64,000 bases of DNA, taken from assembly GCA_002479075.1 (NCBI GenBank), contig DLLG01000020.1, positions 448 through 64,447 on the forward strand, in the 5' to 3' direction. Source of the stretch: Clostridiales bacterium UBA7568 (GTDB lineage: Bacteria; Bacillota; Clostridia; Oscillospirales; CAG-272). Both the position numbers and the translations under genes were made by a program. Shown one piece after another: positions 52,152 to 59,825 of the stretch (its first letter is position 1; every line of letters begins with the position of its first letter). The notes under the pieces are model-generated. The model searched no databases and was not told the origin of the DNA. It worked only from the letters and a program-made list of their open reading frames with translations.

Positions 52152-52247
52152 ATGTACATAACCTGCGAAGAGCTTATTCTCTTCTCAACGTTTGTCGTTG
52201 CGCTCATATCGCTTGTGGTCAAAATCTACGGCGACAAAAAAAGATAA
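52152..52247 (+). CDS. Small holin-like (type I) toxin, 31 residues
   Basis: A 31-residue peptide: short polar start MYITCEE, one hydrophobic helix (LILFSTFVVALISLVVKI, about residues 8-25), and a basic tail YGDKKR. This matches the layout of the holin-like type I toxins of Firmicutes (the Fst/TxpA/BsrG group). A GGGAGGTG site lies five bases before the ATG. The ORF end overlaps the terminator stem, and a convergent antisense RNA shares that terminator. The call rests on the peptide plus its two-promoter layout; a housekeeping micro-protein is possible but less likely. Confidence 0.75.
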   Translation: MYITCEELILFSTFVVALISLVVKIYGDKKR

Positions 52248-52280
52248 CCGCCCCTCTTGCACTTAGGGCGGTTATCTTTT
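52236..52280. terminator. Bidirectional terminator shared by toxin mRNA and antisense RNA
   Basis: A 13-bp stem, AAGATAACCGCCC with GGGCGGTTATCTT (52241-52253 and 52266-52278), has a 12-nt loop. A T run follows on the plus strand (52277-52280), and a run of seven T precedes it on the minus strand (52242-52236). Confidence 0.9.
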
Positions 52281-52327
52281 AATCGTTTTCAAGTGGAAGT
52301 CAACCGTTGCCGGATGGCTTCTTTCTA
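52236..52327 (-). ncRNA. Putative antisense RNA antitoxin
   Basis: Starting about six bases after the minus-strand TATAAT and ending at the shared terminator, this transcript would be about 90 bases long. It overlaps the 3' end of the toxin mRNA through the terminator and the final toxin codons, as do RatA (to txpA) and SR4 (to bsrG). It carries TCCGGCAA, complementary to TTGCCGGA at the very 5' end of the toxin transcription unit. No ORF is evident in it. Function is inferred from this arrangement. Confidence 0.7.
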
Positions 52328-52332
52328 TGCTT

Positions 52333-52361
52333 ATTATACAGCGTTTTTGCCCGATTGTCAA
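52333..52361 (-). promoter_or_regulatory. Promoter of the antisense RNA
   Basis: TTGACA (52361-52356) and TATAAT (52338-52333) on the minus strand with a 17-bp spacer, a perfect consensus. It converges on the toxin gene. Confidence 0.85.
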
Positions 52362-52565
52362 CCGAAAAACGCAAATTTTCAAGCCGACAGGGCGTTTTTC
52401 CCGCCCCAAATACACAATTTATTTACAAAAAGTCAACACACGCCGCGCGTTTCTCTGTTATTATTTATATAGCTTATGATTATCGGGCATAATATTTTAT
52501 CAATCGCATAAATTAAAGCGTGTCAACACTTTGAAAAATGCGGCAAACGGAGGTAAACTGACATA

Positions 52566-54563
52566 ATGAAATCAACCCTTAAAACGGTTCTGCTTTATGC
52601 TGCCGTAGTCCTTGCGATAATCCTCGCCGTGTCCTGGATGCTTTCTTCAAGCGCAAAAGCAGCCCCGACATACGGAGACATTATCGACCTTTTCAACGAA
52701 GGAAAGGTTTCGGAATTCAACGTAAACAAAAACAACGTCCTGACCGTCAAAACGACGGACGGCGAAAAGTTTGAGATAATCATCCGCAGCGTCGATATGT
52801 TCAGAAAAGATATTGACGGCTACCTTGAAAAACAGCTTGCGCTCCCCGAAAAGGACAGAACGCTTACCAAATGGAACATTGAGGACAACCAGCCCTCTAT
52901 CTGGCTCTCGATTCTTCCCTATGCCGTTATGGTAATAATCTTCGTTGTTTTCTGGATATATATGACGGCAAAGATCAACGGCGCAAACGGAAAAATGAAT
53001 TCTTTCTCCCGTGCGCATATAACCTTCGGTAACGACAGAAAGGATAAGGTCCTCTTCTCGGATGTTGCCGGATGCGAAGAGGAAAAACAGGATCTGCGAG
53101 AAATCGTCGATTATCTCCGCGACCCTTCCAAATACAGAAAGCTCGGCGCAAAAATACCGCACGGCGTGCTCCTTGTCGGCCCTCCCGGAACAGGTAAAAC
53201 GCTTCTTGCAAAAGCGGTTGCGGGCGAGGCAGGCGTTCCCTTCCTCTCAATCTCCGCTTCGGACTTTGTTGAAATGTATGTCGGTGTCGGTGCGTCAAGA
53301 GTCCGTGACCTTTTCGAAACGGCAAAGCGCGCTCCCGCAAGCATTATATTCATAGATGAAATCGACGCTGTCGGTCGTCACAGGGGCGCAGGTCTCGGTG
53401 GCGGTCACGACGAAAGAGAGCAGACATTGAACCAGCTCCTCGTTGAGATGGACGGTTTCGGCTCGCACGACGGAGTCATCGTTATGGCGGCAACAAACCG
53501 CCCCGATATTCTTGACCCCGCCCTTCTCCGCCCCGGTCGTTTCGACCGTCAGGTAACCGTCGGCTATCCGGACATCAAGGGCAGAGAGGAAATTCTCCGT
53601 GTTCACGCAAGAAACAAGCCCTTCGAACAGTCTGTTGATTTCTCGCGCATTGCGCAGACGACAGTCGGCTTTACGGGCGCAGACCTTGCAAACCTTCTCA
53701 ATGAAGCGGCGCTCCTTGCGGCAAGAAAGAACAAATCGCTCATAGGTGAGCCGGATATCGAAGAGGCACTTATAAAAGTAACCGTCGGTACGCAGAAAAA
53801 ATCAAGAAAAATCAAAGAAAGCGAAAAGAGAAACACCGCTTATCACGAAGCAGGTCACGCAGTTCTTGCTCACCTGCTCCCGACGCAGGATCCCGTCCGC
53901 GAAATTTCAATCATCCCCAGTGGCAGAGCCCTCGGCTACACGCTTAACCCGCCGGTTGAAGATAAATACAGCGAATATAAACAGCAGCTTATTGAAGAAA
54001 TCACAATGCTCCTCGGCGGCAGAGCGGCTGAAGAAATCGTCTTCGGCGATGTTTCCGGCGGAGCCTCGAACGACATTATGCGCGCAACGCAGGTCGCAAG
54101 AAAAATGGTTACTGTTTACGGTATGAGCGAGCTCGGTACAATCCGCTTCGGCGGCGAGCATTCAAGCGATGAAGTTTTCCTCGGCAGAGACTTCAATTCG
54201 TCAAAGGACTATTCGGAAGAGACCGCCGCGCTTATCGACGAGCAGATAAAGAAGATCGTTGACGGCGCATATGCGGAAGCAAAACGTATTCTCTCCGAAA
54301 ACCGCTCCAAGCTCGACTTTATCGTCGAATTCCTGCTCAAATATGAGGTTATGGACGATAAACAGTTCACCGCTGCTATGGACGGTGCTTCTATGGAAGA
54401 AGTTGAAAAGATCGGCGAGGAACGTCGCAAAAAGAGCGAAGAAGAAAACGCTCTCCGCGCAAAGGCAGACGAAGAAAACCGCCGCGCGGACGAGGAACGT
54501 CGCAGAAAAGAGGACGCAAAGCGGCACGATGACGACCGCTTCAACCATATTTACGGCGGCTGA
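52566..54563 (+). CDS. ftsH: ATP-dependent zinc metalloprotease FtsH
   Basis: FtsH is the membrane-bound AAA+ protease that degrades misfolded membrane proteins and some regulators. The 665-residue protein has two membrane segments (about residues 8-26 and 112-133) with an extracytoplasmic loop between them. The AAA domain has Walker A GPPGTGKT (K211), Walker B IIFIDEIDAVG and the SRH arginines GRFDRQV. The zinc protease site is HEAGH (H427-H431). The last 45 residues are a Glu/Arg/Lys-rich tail. A GGAGG site lies before the ATG, and the upstream gap (52362-52565) is AT-rich with only weak promoter-like sequence. Two terminators follow the gene. Confidence 0.98.
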   Translation: MKSTLKTVLLYAAVVLAIILAVSWMLSSSAKAAPTYGDIIDLFNEGKVSEFNVNKNNVLTVKTTDGEKFEIIIRSVDMFRKDIDGYLEKQLALPEKDRTLTKWNIEDNQPSIWLSILPYAVMVIIFVVFWIYMTAKINGANGKMNSFSRAHITFGNDRKDKVLFSDVAGCEEEKQDLREIVDYLRDPSKYRKLGAKIPHGVLLVGPPGTGKTLLAKAVAGEAGVPFLSISASDFVEMYVGVGASRVRDLFETAKRAPASIIFIDEIDAVGRHRGAGLGGGHDEREQTLNQLLVEMDGFGSHDGVIVMAATNRPDILDPALLRPGRFDRQVTVGYPDIKGREEILRVHARNKPFEQSVDFSRIAQTTVGFTGADLANLLNEAALLAARKNKSLIGEPDIEEALIKVTVGTQKKSRKIKESEKRNTAYHEAGHAVLAHLLPTQDPVREISIIPSGRALGYTLNPPVEDKYSEYKQQLIEEITMLLGGRAAEEIVFGDVSGGASNDIMRATQVARKMVTVYGMSELGTIRFGGEHSSDEVFLGRDFNSSKDYSEETAALIDEQIKKIVDGAYAEAKRILSENRSKLDFIVEFLLKYEVMDDKQFTAAMDGASMEEVEKIGEERRKKSEEENALRAKADEENRRADEERRRKEDAKRHDDDRFNHIYGG

Positions 54564-54583
54564 AAAAACAAATAAAGCAAAAA

Positions 54584-54609
54584 CCCGCAGATTGATTTCT
54601 GCGGGCTTT
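54584..54609 (+). terminator. First terminator after ftsH
   Basis: An 8-bp stem, CCCGCAGA with TCTGCGGG (54584-54591 and 54598-54605), then CTTT. Confidence 0.7.
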
Positions 54610-54615
54610 GTGTAT

Positions 54616-54646
54616 AACCCCCGACGGTTTCCCGTCGGGGGTTTTT
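54616..54646 (+). terminator. Second terminator after ftsH
   Basis: The perfect 12-bp stem AACCCCCGACGG with CCGTCGGGGGTT (54616-54627 and 54632-54643) has a TTTC loop and a T run. Its GC arms (CCCCCGACGG) are identical to those of the hairpin at 55010-55033. Confidence 0.9.
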
Positions 54647-54708
54647 GAATGAAGAACATTAAGTATTATCGGCGAGGTCAATTGCCAATCTCATATGAAT
54701 GCGCATAA

Positions 54709-54867
54709 TTAAAAAAGTGCGCCAACCGAAGCCGACGCACAAAAAACGCAAACTCCGATTGTCGCCAAACAAACCGAAGTGACAGACAGGGGCGATCCGC
54801 CCTTTGTGTCCATAATCACAAACAGATTAACGAAGCTTGCATTTTTATCAAACCCGTCTATTTGCAA
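54709..54867 (-). other. Possible small ORF in the orphan minus-strand unit
   Basis: An open frame of 52 codons runs from a TTG at 54867 (or 34 codons from the ATG at 54813) to a TAA at 54711-54709. Its C-terminal part is hydrophobic (VCLATIGVCVFCASASVGALF), but neither start has a clear ribosome-binding site, and the last codons lie in a terminator hairpin. Another short frame (25 codons, GTG at 54925 behind AAGGG) precedes it. I cannot tell whether either is translated, so I record the unit as a possible small-protein or ncRNA gene. Confidence 0.3.
54711..54740 (-). terminator. Terminator of the orphan minus-strand unit
   Basis: A 10-bp stem with G-U pairs (54740-54731 with 54726-54717), a TTCG loop and six T on the minus strand (54716-54711). 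Confidence 0.75.
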
Positions 54868-54903
54868 TTATTGCACACTGCGAGGCAGAATAATCCCCCC
54901 GAC

Positions 54904-54980
54904 AAAAAAAGCCCCCTGCTATCACCCTTATTCGATTTGTTTGGCAGGGTTATTGTATCACGGACTGACGCATTTGTCAA
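54904..54980 (-). promoter_or_regulatory. Promoter and early terminator-like hairpin of the orphan minus-strand unit
   Basis: TTGACA (54980-54975) and TACAAT (54957-54952) with a 17-bp spacer drive a minus-strand transcript starting near 54945. Its first bases CCCTGC (54949-54944) can pair with GCAGGG (54919-54914), followed by a run of seven T (54910-54904). This would release a short RNA of about 45 bases or attenuate the unit. Confidence 0.65.
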
Positions 54981-55009
54981 TACCAAATTGATTTTCCAAA
55001 AAAAGTTAT

Positions 55010-55033
55010 CCCCCGACGGACATCCGTCGGGGG
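55010..55033 (-). terminator. Terminator after the XRE regulator gene
   Basis: The 10-bp stem CCCCCGACGG with CCGTCGGGGG (55010-55019 and 55024-55033) has a 4-nt loop; on the minus strand a T run begins five bases further on. It has the same arms as the second ftsH terminator. Confidence 0.75.
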
Positions 55034-55039
55034 CTTGTT

Positions 55040-55324
55040 TTACAGAGACTTTATTATCTCATCTATCATATTTTTCATTCCTTCAAGCCGCGAGGTCAGA
55101 TCTTCCTTGCTTTTTATATCAATCTCCGTCCTGCCGACGAGATAATCTATGCTGACGCCGAAGAAGTCCGCAAGGCGAATGAGGGCATAGCTGTCCGGAG
55201 AGGTTTTGCCAGTTTCGTAATTCGATAAAGTCTTCTGATCTATCCCGGTCGCCTTTGAGACATCCGTTTGACGGAGGTCTCTGTCCTCACGCAGGTCTCT
55301 TATCCTGTTTTTATATTTTTCCAT
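55040..55324 (-). CDS. XRE-family transcriptional regulator
   Basis: A 94-residue DNA-binding protein. The helix-turn-helix (about residues 6-60) reads IRDLREDRDLRQTDVSKATGIDQKTLSNYETGKTSPDSYALIRLADFFGVSIDYLVGRTE, the classic Cro/CI fold. A short helical tail (about 68-94) may mediate dimerisation. The gene is transcribed divergently from a membrane-protein gene; four TACTAA-type half-sites and a consensus promoter lie between them. The regulator therefore probably represses both genes, including its own. Confidence 0.93.
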   Translation of the reverse strand: MEKYKNRIRDLREDRDLRQTDVSKATGIDQKTLSNYETGKTSPDSYALIRLADFFGVSIDYLVGRTEIDIKSKEDLTSRLEGMKNMIDEIIKSL

Positions 55325-55363
55325 ACCATTCTCCGAGTATAATTTTGATTTTTCGACTCATTA

Positions 55364-55439
55364 TACTAATTTTTTACTAAAACCCACTTGACAATCCAAT
55401 AAATTGCCTATATAATTAGTGTATACTAATATTTTAGTA
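55364..55439. promoter_or_regulatory. Divergent promoter and TACTAA operator region
   Basis: TTGACA (55388-55393) and TATAAT (55411-55416) with a 17-bp spacer drive the membrane-protein gene. Half-sites TACTAA lie at 55364-55369, 55375-55380 and 55424-55429, and TTAGTA at 55434-55439. The last two form the palindrome TACTAA-TATT-TTAGTA, and TTAGT-N4-ACTAA (55415-55428) overlaps the -10 box. These are likely binding sites for the XRE protein. Confidence 0.65.
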
Positions 55440-55466
55440 AAACAACTTTGTTTAAGGAGATTTTTT

Positions 55467-55946
55467 ATGGCAATGATGGAGTACAAAACGCGGGATGTTA
55501 ATAACGAAGATGAAGCCTCGACCATTGAGTTCTGGTCAAGGTTCGGATGGACGCTCAAAAGCTCACAGCGCGTTTACAACAAGGATACCCACCTTGAAAG
55601 TTCGGGGAATGGTCTCCGCTCCGTAACAGAGACCACAGACTTCACGAGGCTTGTTTTTGAGCGTGATAAGGGTATGCCGAATTATTCACAAATCGCTGAG
55701 CTTGAAAATCGTTATCTTACGCTTCTCTCCCAAAGACCCATTGAACCAAAGATGAACGGCACAGAAGGAATCATACTGGTTTTTCTTTTGCTTATGGGGG
55801 TGCTACCCGGTATTGTATACTTTGTTTGCTTAATCAAAAAGCAGCTAAAAGAGAAAGAAGTCTATGCTACTGAATTTGCCGCTTGGGAAGAAAAAATGAA
55901 AAAAGAATGTACAGAAATCAATTCGAAATTGGCAGTTCTTATTTGA
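55467..55946 (+). CDS. Single-pass membrane protein of unknown function, controlled by an XRE regulator
   Basis: I place the start at the ATG at 55467, seven bases after AAGGAG, giving 159 residues. The N-terminal soluble part (about residues 1-110) includes EFWSRFGWTLKSSQRVYNKDTH and LVFERDKGMPNYSQIAELENRYL, a pattern I have seen in unnamed proteins of Firmicutes. A hydrophobic helix follows (about residues 110-130, IILVFLLLMGVLPGIVYFVCLI), then a Lys/Glu-rich coiled tail. The function is unknown. The gene is AT-richer than its neighbours and uses more TTT and AAA codons, which suggests recent acquisition together with the divergent regulator. Confidence 0.7.
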   Translation: MAMMEYKTRDVNNEDEASTIEFWSRFGWTLKSSQRVYNKDTHLESSGNGLRSVTETTDFTRLVFERDKGMPNYSQIAELENRYLTLLSQRPIEPKMNGTEGIILVFLLLMGVLPGIVYFVCLIKKQLKEKEVYATEFAAWEEKMKKECTEINSKLAVLI

Positions 55947-55980
55947 TACACACTACACAATTATATAAACATCCCCAAAA

Positions 55981-56017
55981 ACAAAAACAGCAAGCGGTTT
56001 ACGCTTGCTGTTTTTGT
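55981..56017. terminator. Bidirectional terminator between the membrane-protein gene and alr
   Basis: The perfect 16-bp stem ACAAAAACAGCAAGCG with CGCTTGCTGTTTTTGT (55981-55996 and 56002-56017) has a 5-nt loop, with T-rich arms on both strands. Confidence 0.88.
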
Positions 56018-56018
56018 T

Positions 56019-57185
56019 TCATCCAAAATAATTTCCGATATATGAAAACGTTCCGATCGTTTCCCCGCCGGAGATAAACACCCTCGGCACGCGGCAGTCA
56101 AGTCTGCAAACAATGTCATAATTTATCGTGCCGGCAACCGTCGCAACCTCGTCCGCGGTTATCGTCGTTCCGCCGTCCGAGCCGAAAATAACGGCTGTAT
56201 CGCCGACATCAACGTTTCTGGCATCCGTCACGTCAACCATCATCTGATCCATACAGACCCTGCCGACTATCGGCACTTTCCTGCCGGAAATGATAACGCT
56301 GCCCTTGCCGGAGAGCGAAAGCGGGATTCCGTCCGCATAGCCGATTGCAAGAGTTGCGATTTTCATCGGCTTTTCCGCTTTGAACGTATGTCCGTAGCTT
56401 ATTTTTGTTCCCGCCGGCACGGTTTTCACCTGCGTCACCTTCGTTTTCAGAGACATAACCGGCAAAAGCGGAAGATTTTCCTTTTTAACCTCGTCCGAGG
56501 GGTACATTCCGTATATGACTATGCCGACCCGAACTGCTTCATAGCTGTCGGCGCAGTCTGTAAATGCGGCGGAATTATCGCAGGAGCGCAGCCCGATGTC
56601 GTAGCCGTCCGCGCGGAGCTTTTCGCAAAAGGCGTCAAACCTGTTCGCCTGCTCACGCAAAGAGGATTTATCGCTGCTGTCGGCACAGGCATAATGCGTG
56701 ATAATGCCGATGAAATCAATGTTTTTCTCCGCATAAATCGCCTCTGCCTCGCATATTCCGCAGTTGTCCGAGGAAAGCCCAATCCTGCCCATACCCGTAT
56801 CAACGGCTACATATGCTCTCGCCCTTTTGCCCGCCTCTCCGGCAGCTACGGAAAGCGCTTTTGCTCCGTCAAGCGAGAAGGTAACCGTCGCAATATCGTT
56901 TTTTATTATCATCGGATACTGCGCCTGCGGCACGGGGCTCAGAATGAGGATTTCCTTCTCTATCCCCGCCTTGCGCAGCTCCATCGCCTCTTCAAAAGTT
57001 GCAACTGCGAATGCGTCCGCATATCCGCTTATCACAGGCGCGAGCTGCATCGCTCCGTGCCCGTATGCGTTGGCTTTTACAACAGCCATTATTTTTCTTT
57101 TTCCCGCGCGCTTTTTTATCTCGCGCAGATTATGTATCAGGGCGTCGATGTCAATCTCCGCCCAAGCCCTGAGAAACTCTGTCAA
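56019..57185 (-). CDS. alr: Alanine racemase
   Basis: Alanine racemase makes D-alanine for peptidoglycan using pyridoxal phosphate. The 388-residue protein has the N-terminal TIM barrel with the PLP-binding Lys37 in VVKANAYGHG and the C-terminal beta domain with the catalytic Tyr in SYGHTFKAEKPMKIATLAIGYADG. CMDQMMVDVTD is also typical. The start is a TTG at 57185 after AGAGGA. It lies beside a HAD hydrolase gene; a wall-synthesis link is clear for alr itself. Confidence 0.95.
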   Translation of the reverse strand: MTEFLRAWAEIDIDALIHNLREIKKRAGKRKIMAVVKANAYGHGAMQLAPVISGYADAFAVATFEEAMELRKAGIEKEILILSPVPQAQYPMIIKNDIATVTFSLDGAKALSVAAGEAGKRARAYVAVDTGMGRIGLSSDNCGICEAEAIYAEKNIDFIGIITHYACADSSDKSSLREQANRFDAFCEKLRADGYDIGLRSCDNSAAFTDCADSYEAVRVGIVIYGMYPSDEVKKENLPLLPVMSLKTKVTQVKTVPAGTKISYGHTFKAEKPMKIATLAIGYADGIPLSLSGKGSVIISGRKVPIVGRVCMDQMMVDVTDARNVDVGDTAVIFGSDGGTTITADEVATVAGTINYDIVCRLDCRVPRVFISGGETIGTFSYIGNYFG

Positions 57186-57228
57186 ACCCGATTCCTCTTT
57201 CGTTTTTTATGTATTATATGCTTTTCCG

Positions 57229-57882
57229 TTATTTATTGATATCAAGAAAGTCCGCAGGGGACGAAAGCATCGTCACGCCGTGCGCAAGCATAAAGCCCTC
57301 CGTTTCCGGTGTTTTGCTCTCTGACCAGCCGGCATAATAAAAATCGGCACCGGCGGCGATCGTCATATCATAGCCGGGTTTTAAGTCGTCTATAACGGCA
57401 ATATCCTTCGGGGAGAGATTATATTTCTCCATTATCCTTTCAAGCGGATACGGCGAAGGCTTTCTGTATTTTTCTTCAAGCTCCCAGCCGAAAACCATAT
57501 CCGGCGCGGGCAGGCCGTGATGAGAATAGTCGCGCAGAATCGTATCCGAAAACGAATGAGAAACAACGCAGAATATTCCGCCCTCTGCCTTCTGACGACG
57601 GATTATCTCCTCAATCCCGTCATAAAAATCCGGAATATGAGTGCTTGTATATTCGCGCCAGATGTCAACCTCGATTTTCATTTCCTCCTCCGTGAAATGA
57701 TAAACATCATTACACATCGCAAGAAATCCGATGCCGAAATTATATCTGATAAAGTCCTCAAGAGAGAGCTTTTCGCCGGGGCGCAAAAGCTCAAGCGTTT
57801 TCAGAAATGCGGGATAATGTATTTCCGGGGTGCTTTTGACAGACGTATCGTCGTGATCAAGCACAAGCGCTTTATATTTCAT
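57229..57882 (-). CDS. HAD-superfamily hydrolase (phosphatase)
   Basis: I place the start at the ATG at 57882, six bases after AAGGAG, giving 217 residues. Motif I appears as VLDHDDTSVKS, where the usual DxDxT reads D-H-D-D-T, so the nucleophile Asp is present. Motif II is in FCVVSHSF, and motif III/IV is in KPSPYPLERIMEKYN followed by IAVIDDLKPGYDMTIAAG. The cap is of the helical type. The family contains phosphoglycolate phosphatases and other sugar-phosphate phosphatases. The substrate cannot be named. Confidence 0.88.
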   Translation of the reverse strand: MKYKALVLDHDDTSVKSTPEIHYPAFLKTLELLRPGEKLSLEDFIRYNFGIGFLAMCNDVYHFTEEEMKIEVDIWREYTSTHIPDFYDGIEEIIRRQKAEGGIFCVVSHSFSDTILRDYSHHGLPAPDMVFGWELEEKYRKPSPYPLERIMEKYNLSPKDIAVIDDLKPGYDMTIAAGADFYYAGWSESKTPETEGFMLAHGVTMLSSPADFLDINK

Positions 57883-57963
57883 TCGCCACTCCTTGTTTTT
57901 TCGTTTTTGCCTTAAAATTTTATCATAAATCCGATTTAAATTCAATATATAGCGAGAAAATGC

Positions 57964-57992
57964 TTGAAAACAAAGGCGAAAAGGGTTAAAAT
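57964..57992 (+). promoter_or_regulatory. Promoter of the M3 oligoendopeptidase gene
   Basis: TTGAAA (57964-57969) and TAAAAT (57987-57992) with a 17-bp spacer, about 37 bp upstream of the ATG at 58029. Confidence 0.7.
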
Positions 57993-58028
57993 ATCTTTGT
58001 AAATATTTTTAACGGAGGTAATTTTTAT

Positions 58029-59717
58029 ATGAAATTTTCCCAAATGCCGTATACCCGCCCGAATACGGACGAGATCCGCTCCCGTTATGACGAGCTGATC
58101 GCCCGCTTCAAAGCGGCAAACTCGGCAGACGAACAGATAGCGATAATCGCAGAGGAGGAGACGCTCCGCAGTCATTTTATGACGGAAGCAACCCTTGTTT
58201 CAATCCGAAATTCCGTCAATACAAAGGACGAGTTCTATGATAAGGAAAACGAATATATAGACGAGAATTCGCCTTTTATAAGCGAAAAAATTCAGGAATT
58301 TGCAAACTCCCTGCTCGATTCAAAATTCCGCTCCGGACTTGAAGCGCATTACGGAAAACTGCTCTTCAAAAATTATGAGATCGCCGCTCGCTGCTTCGAC
58401 CCGAAGATCATCCCGCTTATGCAGGAGGAAAACAAGCTCGTTTCCGCTTATCAGAAGCTCTATGGCTCCGCTATAATCGATTTTGACGGCAAAAAGCTCC
58501 CGCTTCCGATGCTTGCGCCTTATAAAGAGGGCAAGGACAGAGACGTCCGTCGTGCCGCTTTCGAAGCCGAAGGCAGATTTTTTGACGAACACAGAGCCGA
58601 ATTTGACGATCTCTTTGACAAGCTCATAAAAGTGCGCACGAAGATGGCGCACGAGCTGGGTTATAAGAGCTTTGTTGAGCTTGGTTATGACCGTCTCGGC
58701 AGAAACTGCTACGGACCCGCAGAGGTTGCAAAATTCAGAGAAGCAATCGCAAAGGACGCTGTTCCCGTTGTCAGCGAGGTAAAGGAGCTCCAGAGAAAGA
58801 GAATCGGCGTTGATACTCTTATGCTCTATGATAACGGCTTCACCTTCAGCGACGGAACCGCAATTCCGGAGGGTACGGCTGATGATATTCTCGCCGCAGG
58901 AAGAAAAATGTATCACGAGCTTTCCCCCGAAACAGCAGAGTTCATTGACTTTATGTATGACAACGAGCTTCTCGACGTTCTCTCAAAGGACGGCAAGGCT
59001 CCGGGCGGCTATTGCACCTTCATTCCGGATTACAAAGCTCCCTTCATCTTCTCAAACTTCAACGGCACGGCAGGCGACGTTGACGTTCTCACACACGAGG
59101 CGGGCCACGCCTTTCAGGCATACCGCGCCGCAAAGCTGGGCGTTATGTATGATCTTTCAAGCCCGACTATGGAGACCTGCGAATGCCATTCGATGAGTAT
59201 GGAATTTTTGACAAGCGATTATCACAACCTCTTCTTCGGCAAGAATACTGCAAAATACGAGCTCTCTCACGCCGAGGATGCTCTCTGCTTCATCCCTTAC
59301 GGTTGTATGGTTGACGAATTCCAGCACAGAATGTATGAAAACCCCGAGCTCACTCCGGAGCAGAGAAACGAGGTTTGGGCAAGTCTTGAAAAGAAATACC
59401 GTCCTTATCTGCATCTTGAGGGTCTTCCGTTCTACGGCAGAGGCGCAGGCTGGCAAAGACAGCTCCATATCTATATGTATCCGCTTTATTACATTGACTA
59501 CTGTATGGCGCAGACGGTTGCTTTCCAGTTCTGGCTTGCATATATGGATAACAAGGCTGACGCCTGGAAGCGCTACGTTGAATTTACAGACAAAGCCGGC
59601 ACAAAGACCTTTGAAGAGGTCGTTTCCGAGGCAGGACTCTTTGTTCCCTATGAAGAGGGCGGTATGAAGAAGATCTGCGAGAGAGTCGGCGAATGGATAA
59701 AGACACATCAGATCTGA
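58029..59717 (+). CDS. M3 family oligoendopeptidase (PepF-like)
   Basis: A cytoplasmic metallopeptidase that cleaves oligopeptides. The 562-residue, largely helical protein has the zinc site HEAGH (H356, E357, H360) in VDVLTHEAGHAFQAYRAA, followed by the third ligand region ETCECHSMSMEFLTS. The C-terminal segment PLYYIDYCMAQTVAFQFW is shared with the M3B group (PepF and related enzymes). It resembles the roughly 560-residue clostridial subgroup. The start is the ATG at 58029 with a GGAGG site. It is a single gene with its own promoter. Confidence 0.93.
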   Translation: MKFSQMPYTRPNTDEIRSRYDELIARFKAANSADEQIAIIAEEETLRSHFMTEATLVSIRNSVNTKDEFYDKENEYIDENSPFISEKIQEFANSLLDSKFRSGLEAHYGKLLFKNYEIAARCFDPKIIPLMQEENKLVSAYQKLYGSAIIDFDGKKLPLPMLAPYKEGKDRDVRRAAFEAEGRFFDEHRAEFDDLFDKLIKVRTKMAHELGYKSFVELGYDRLGRNCYGPAEVAKFREAIAKDAVPVVSEVKELQRKRIGVDTLMLYDNGFTFSDGTAIPEGTADDILAAGRKMYHELSPETAEFIDFMYDNELLDVLSKDGKAPGGYCTFIPDYKAPFIFSNFNGTAGDVDVLTHEAGHAFQAYRAAKLGVMYDLSSPTMETCECHSMSMEFLTSDYHNLFFGKNTAKYELSHAEDALCFIPYGCMVDEFQHRMYENPELTPEQRNEVWASLEKKYRPYLHLEGLPFYGRGAGWQRQLHIYMYPLYYIDYCMAQTVAFQFWLAYMDNKADAWKRYVEFTDKAGTKTFEEVVSEAGLFVPYEEGGMKKICERVGEWIKTHQI

Positions 59718-59730
59718 AATAACGTTTTTA

Positions 59731-59793
59731 TTTGCCCAAGCGGGGTTACCGCTTGGGCAAACTATTGACAAACCGTTTCCTTATTGATAGAAT
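59731..59793 (+). promoter_or_regulatory. Hairpin after the M3 peptidase gene and promoter of the next gene
   Basis: A 13-bp stem, TTTGCCCAAGCGG with CCGCTTGGGCAAA (59731-59743 and 59749-59761), lacks a clear T run. Immediately after it come TTGACA (59765-59770) and TAGAAT (59788-59793) with a 17-bp spacer, which drive the gene at 59826. Confidence 0.7.
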
Positions 59794-59825
59794 GAATATA
59801 TAAATCTTTTCGAAAGGTGCTCTTT

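Noticed and set aside
54779..54991. 70-codon plus-strand frame in the orphan region
   Set aside because: It begins with a GTG without a ribosome site, and its frame runs against a clear minus-strand promoter and two minus-strand terminators. I treat the region as a minus-strand unit instead.
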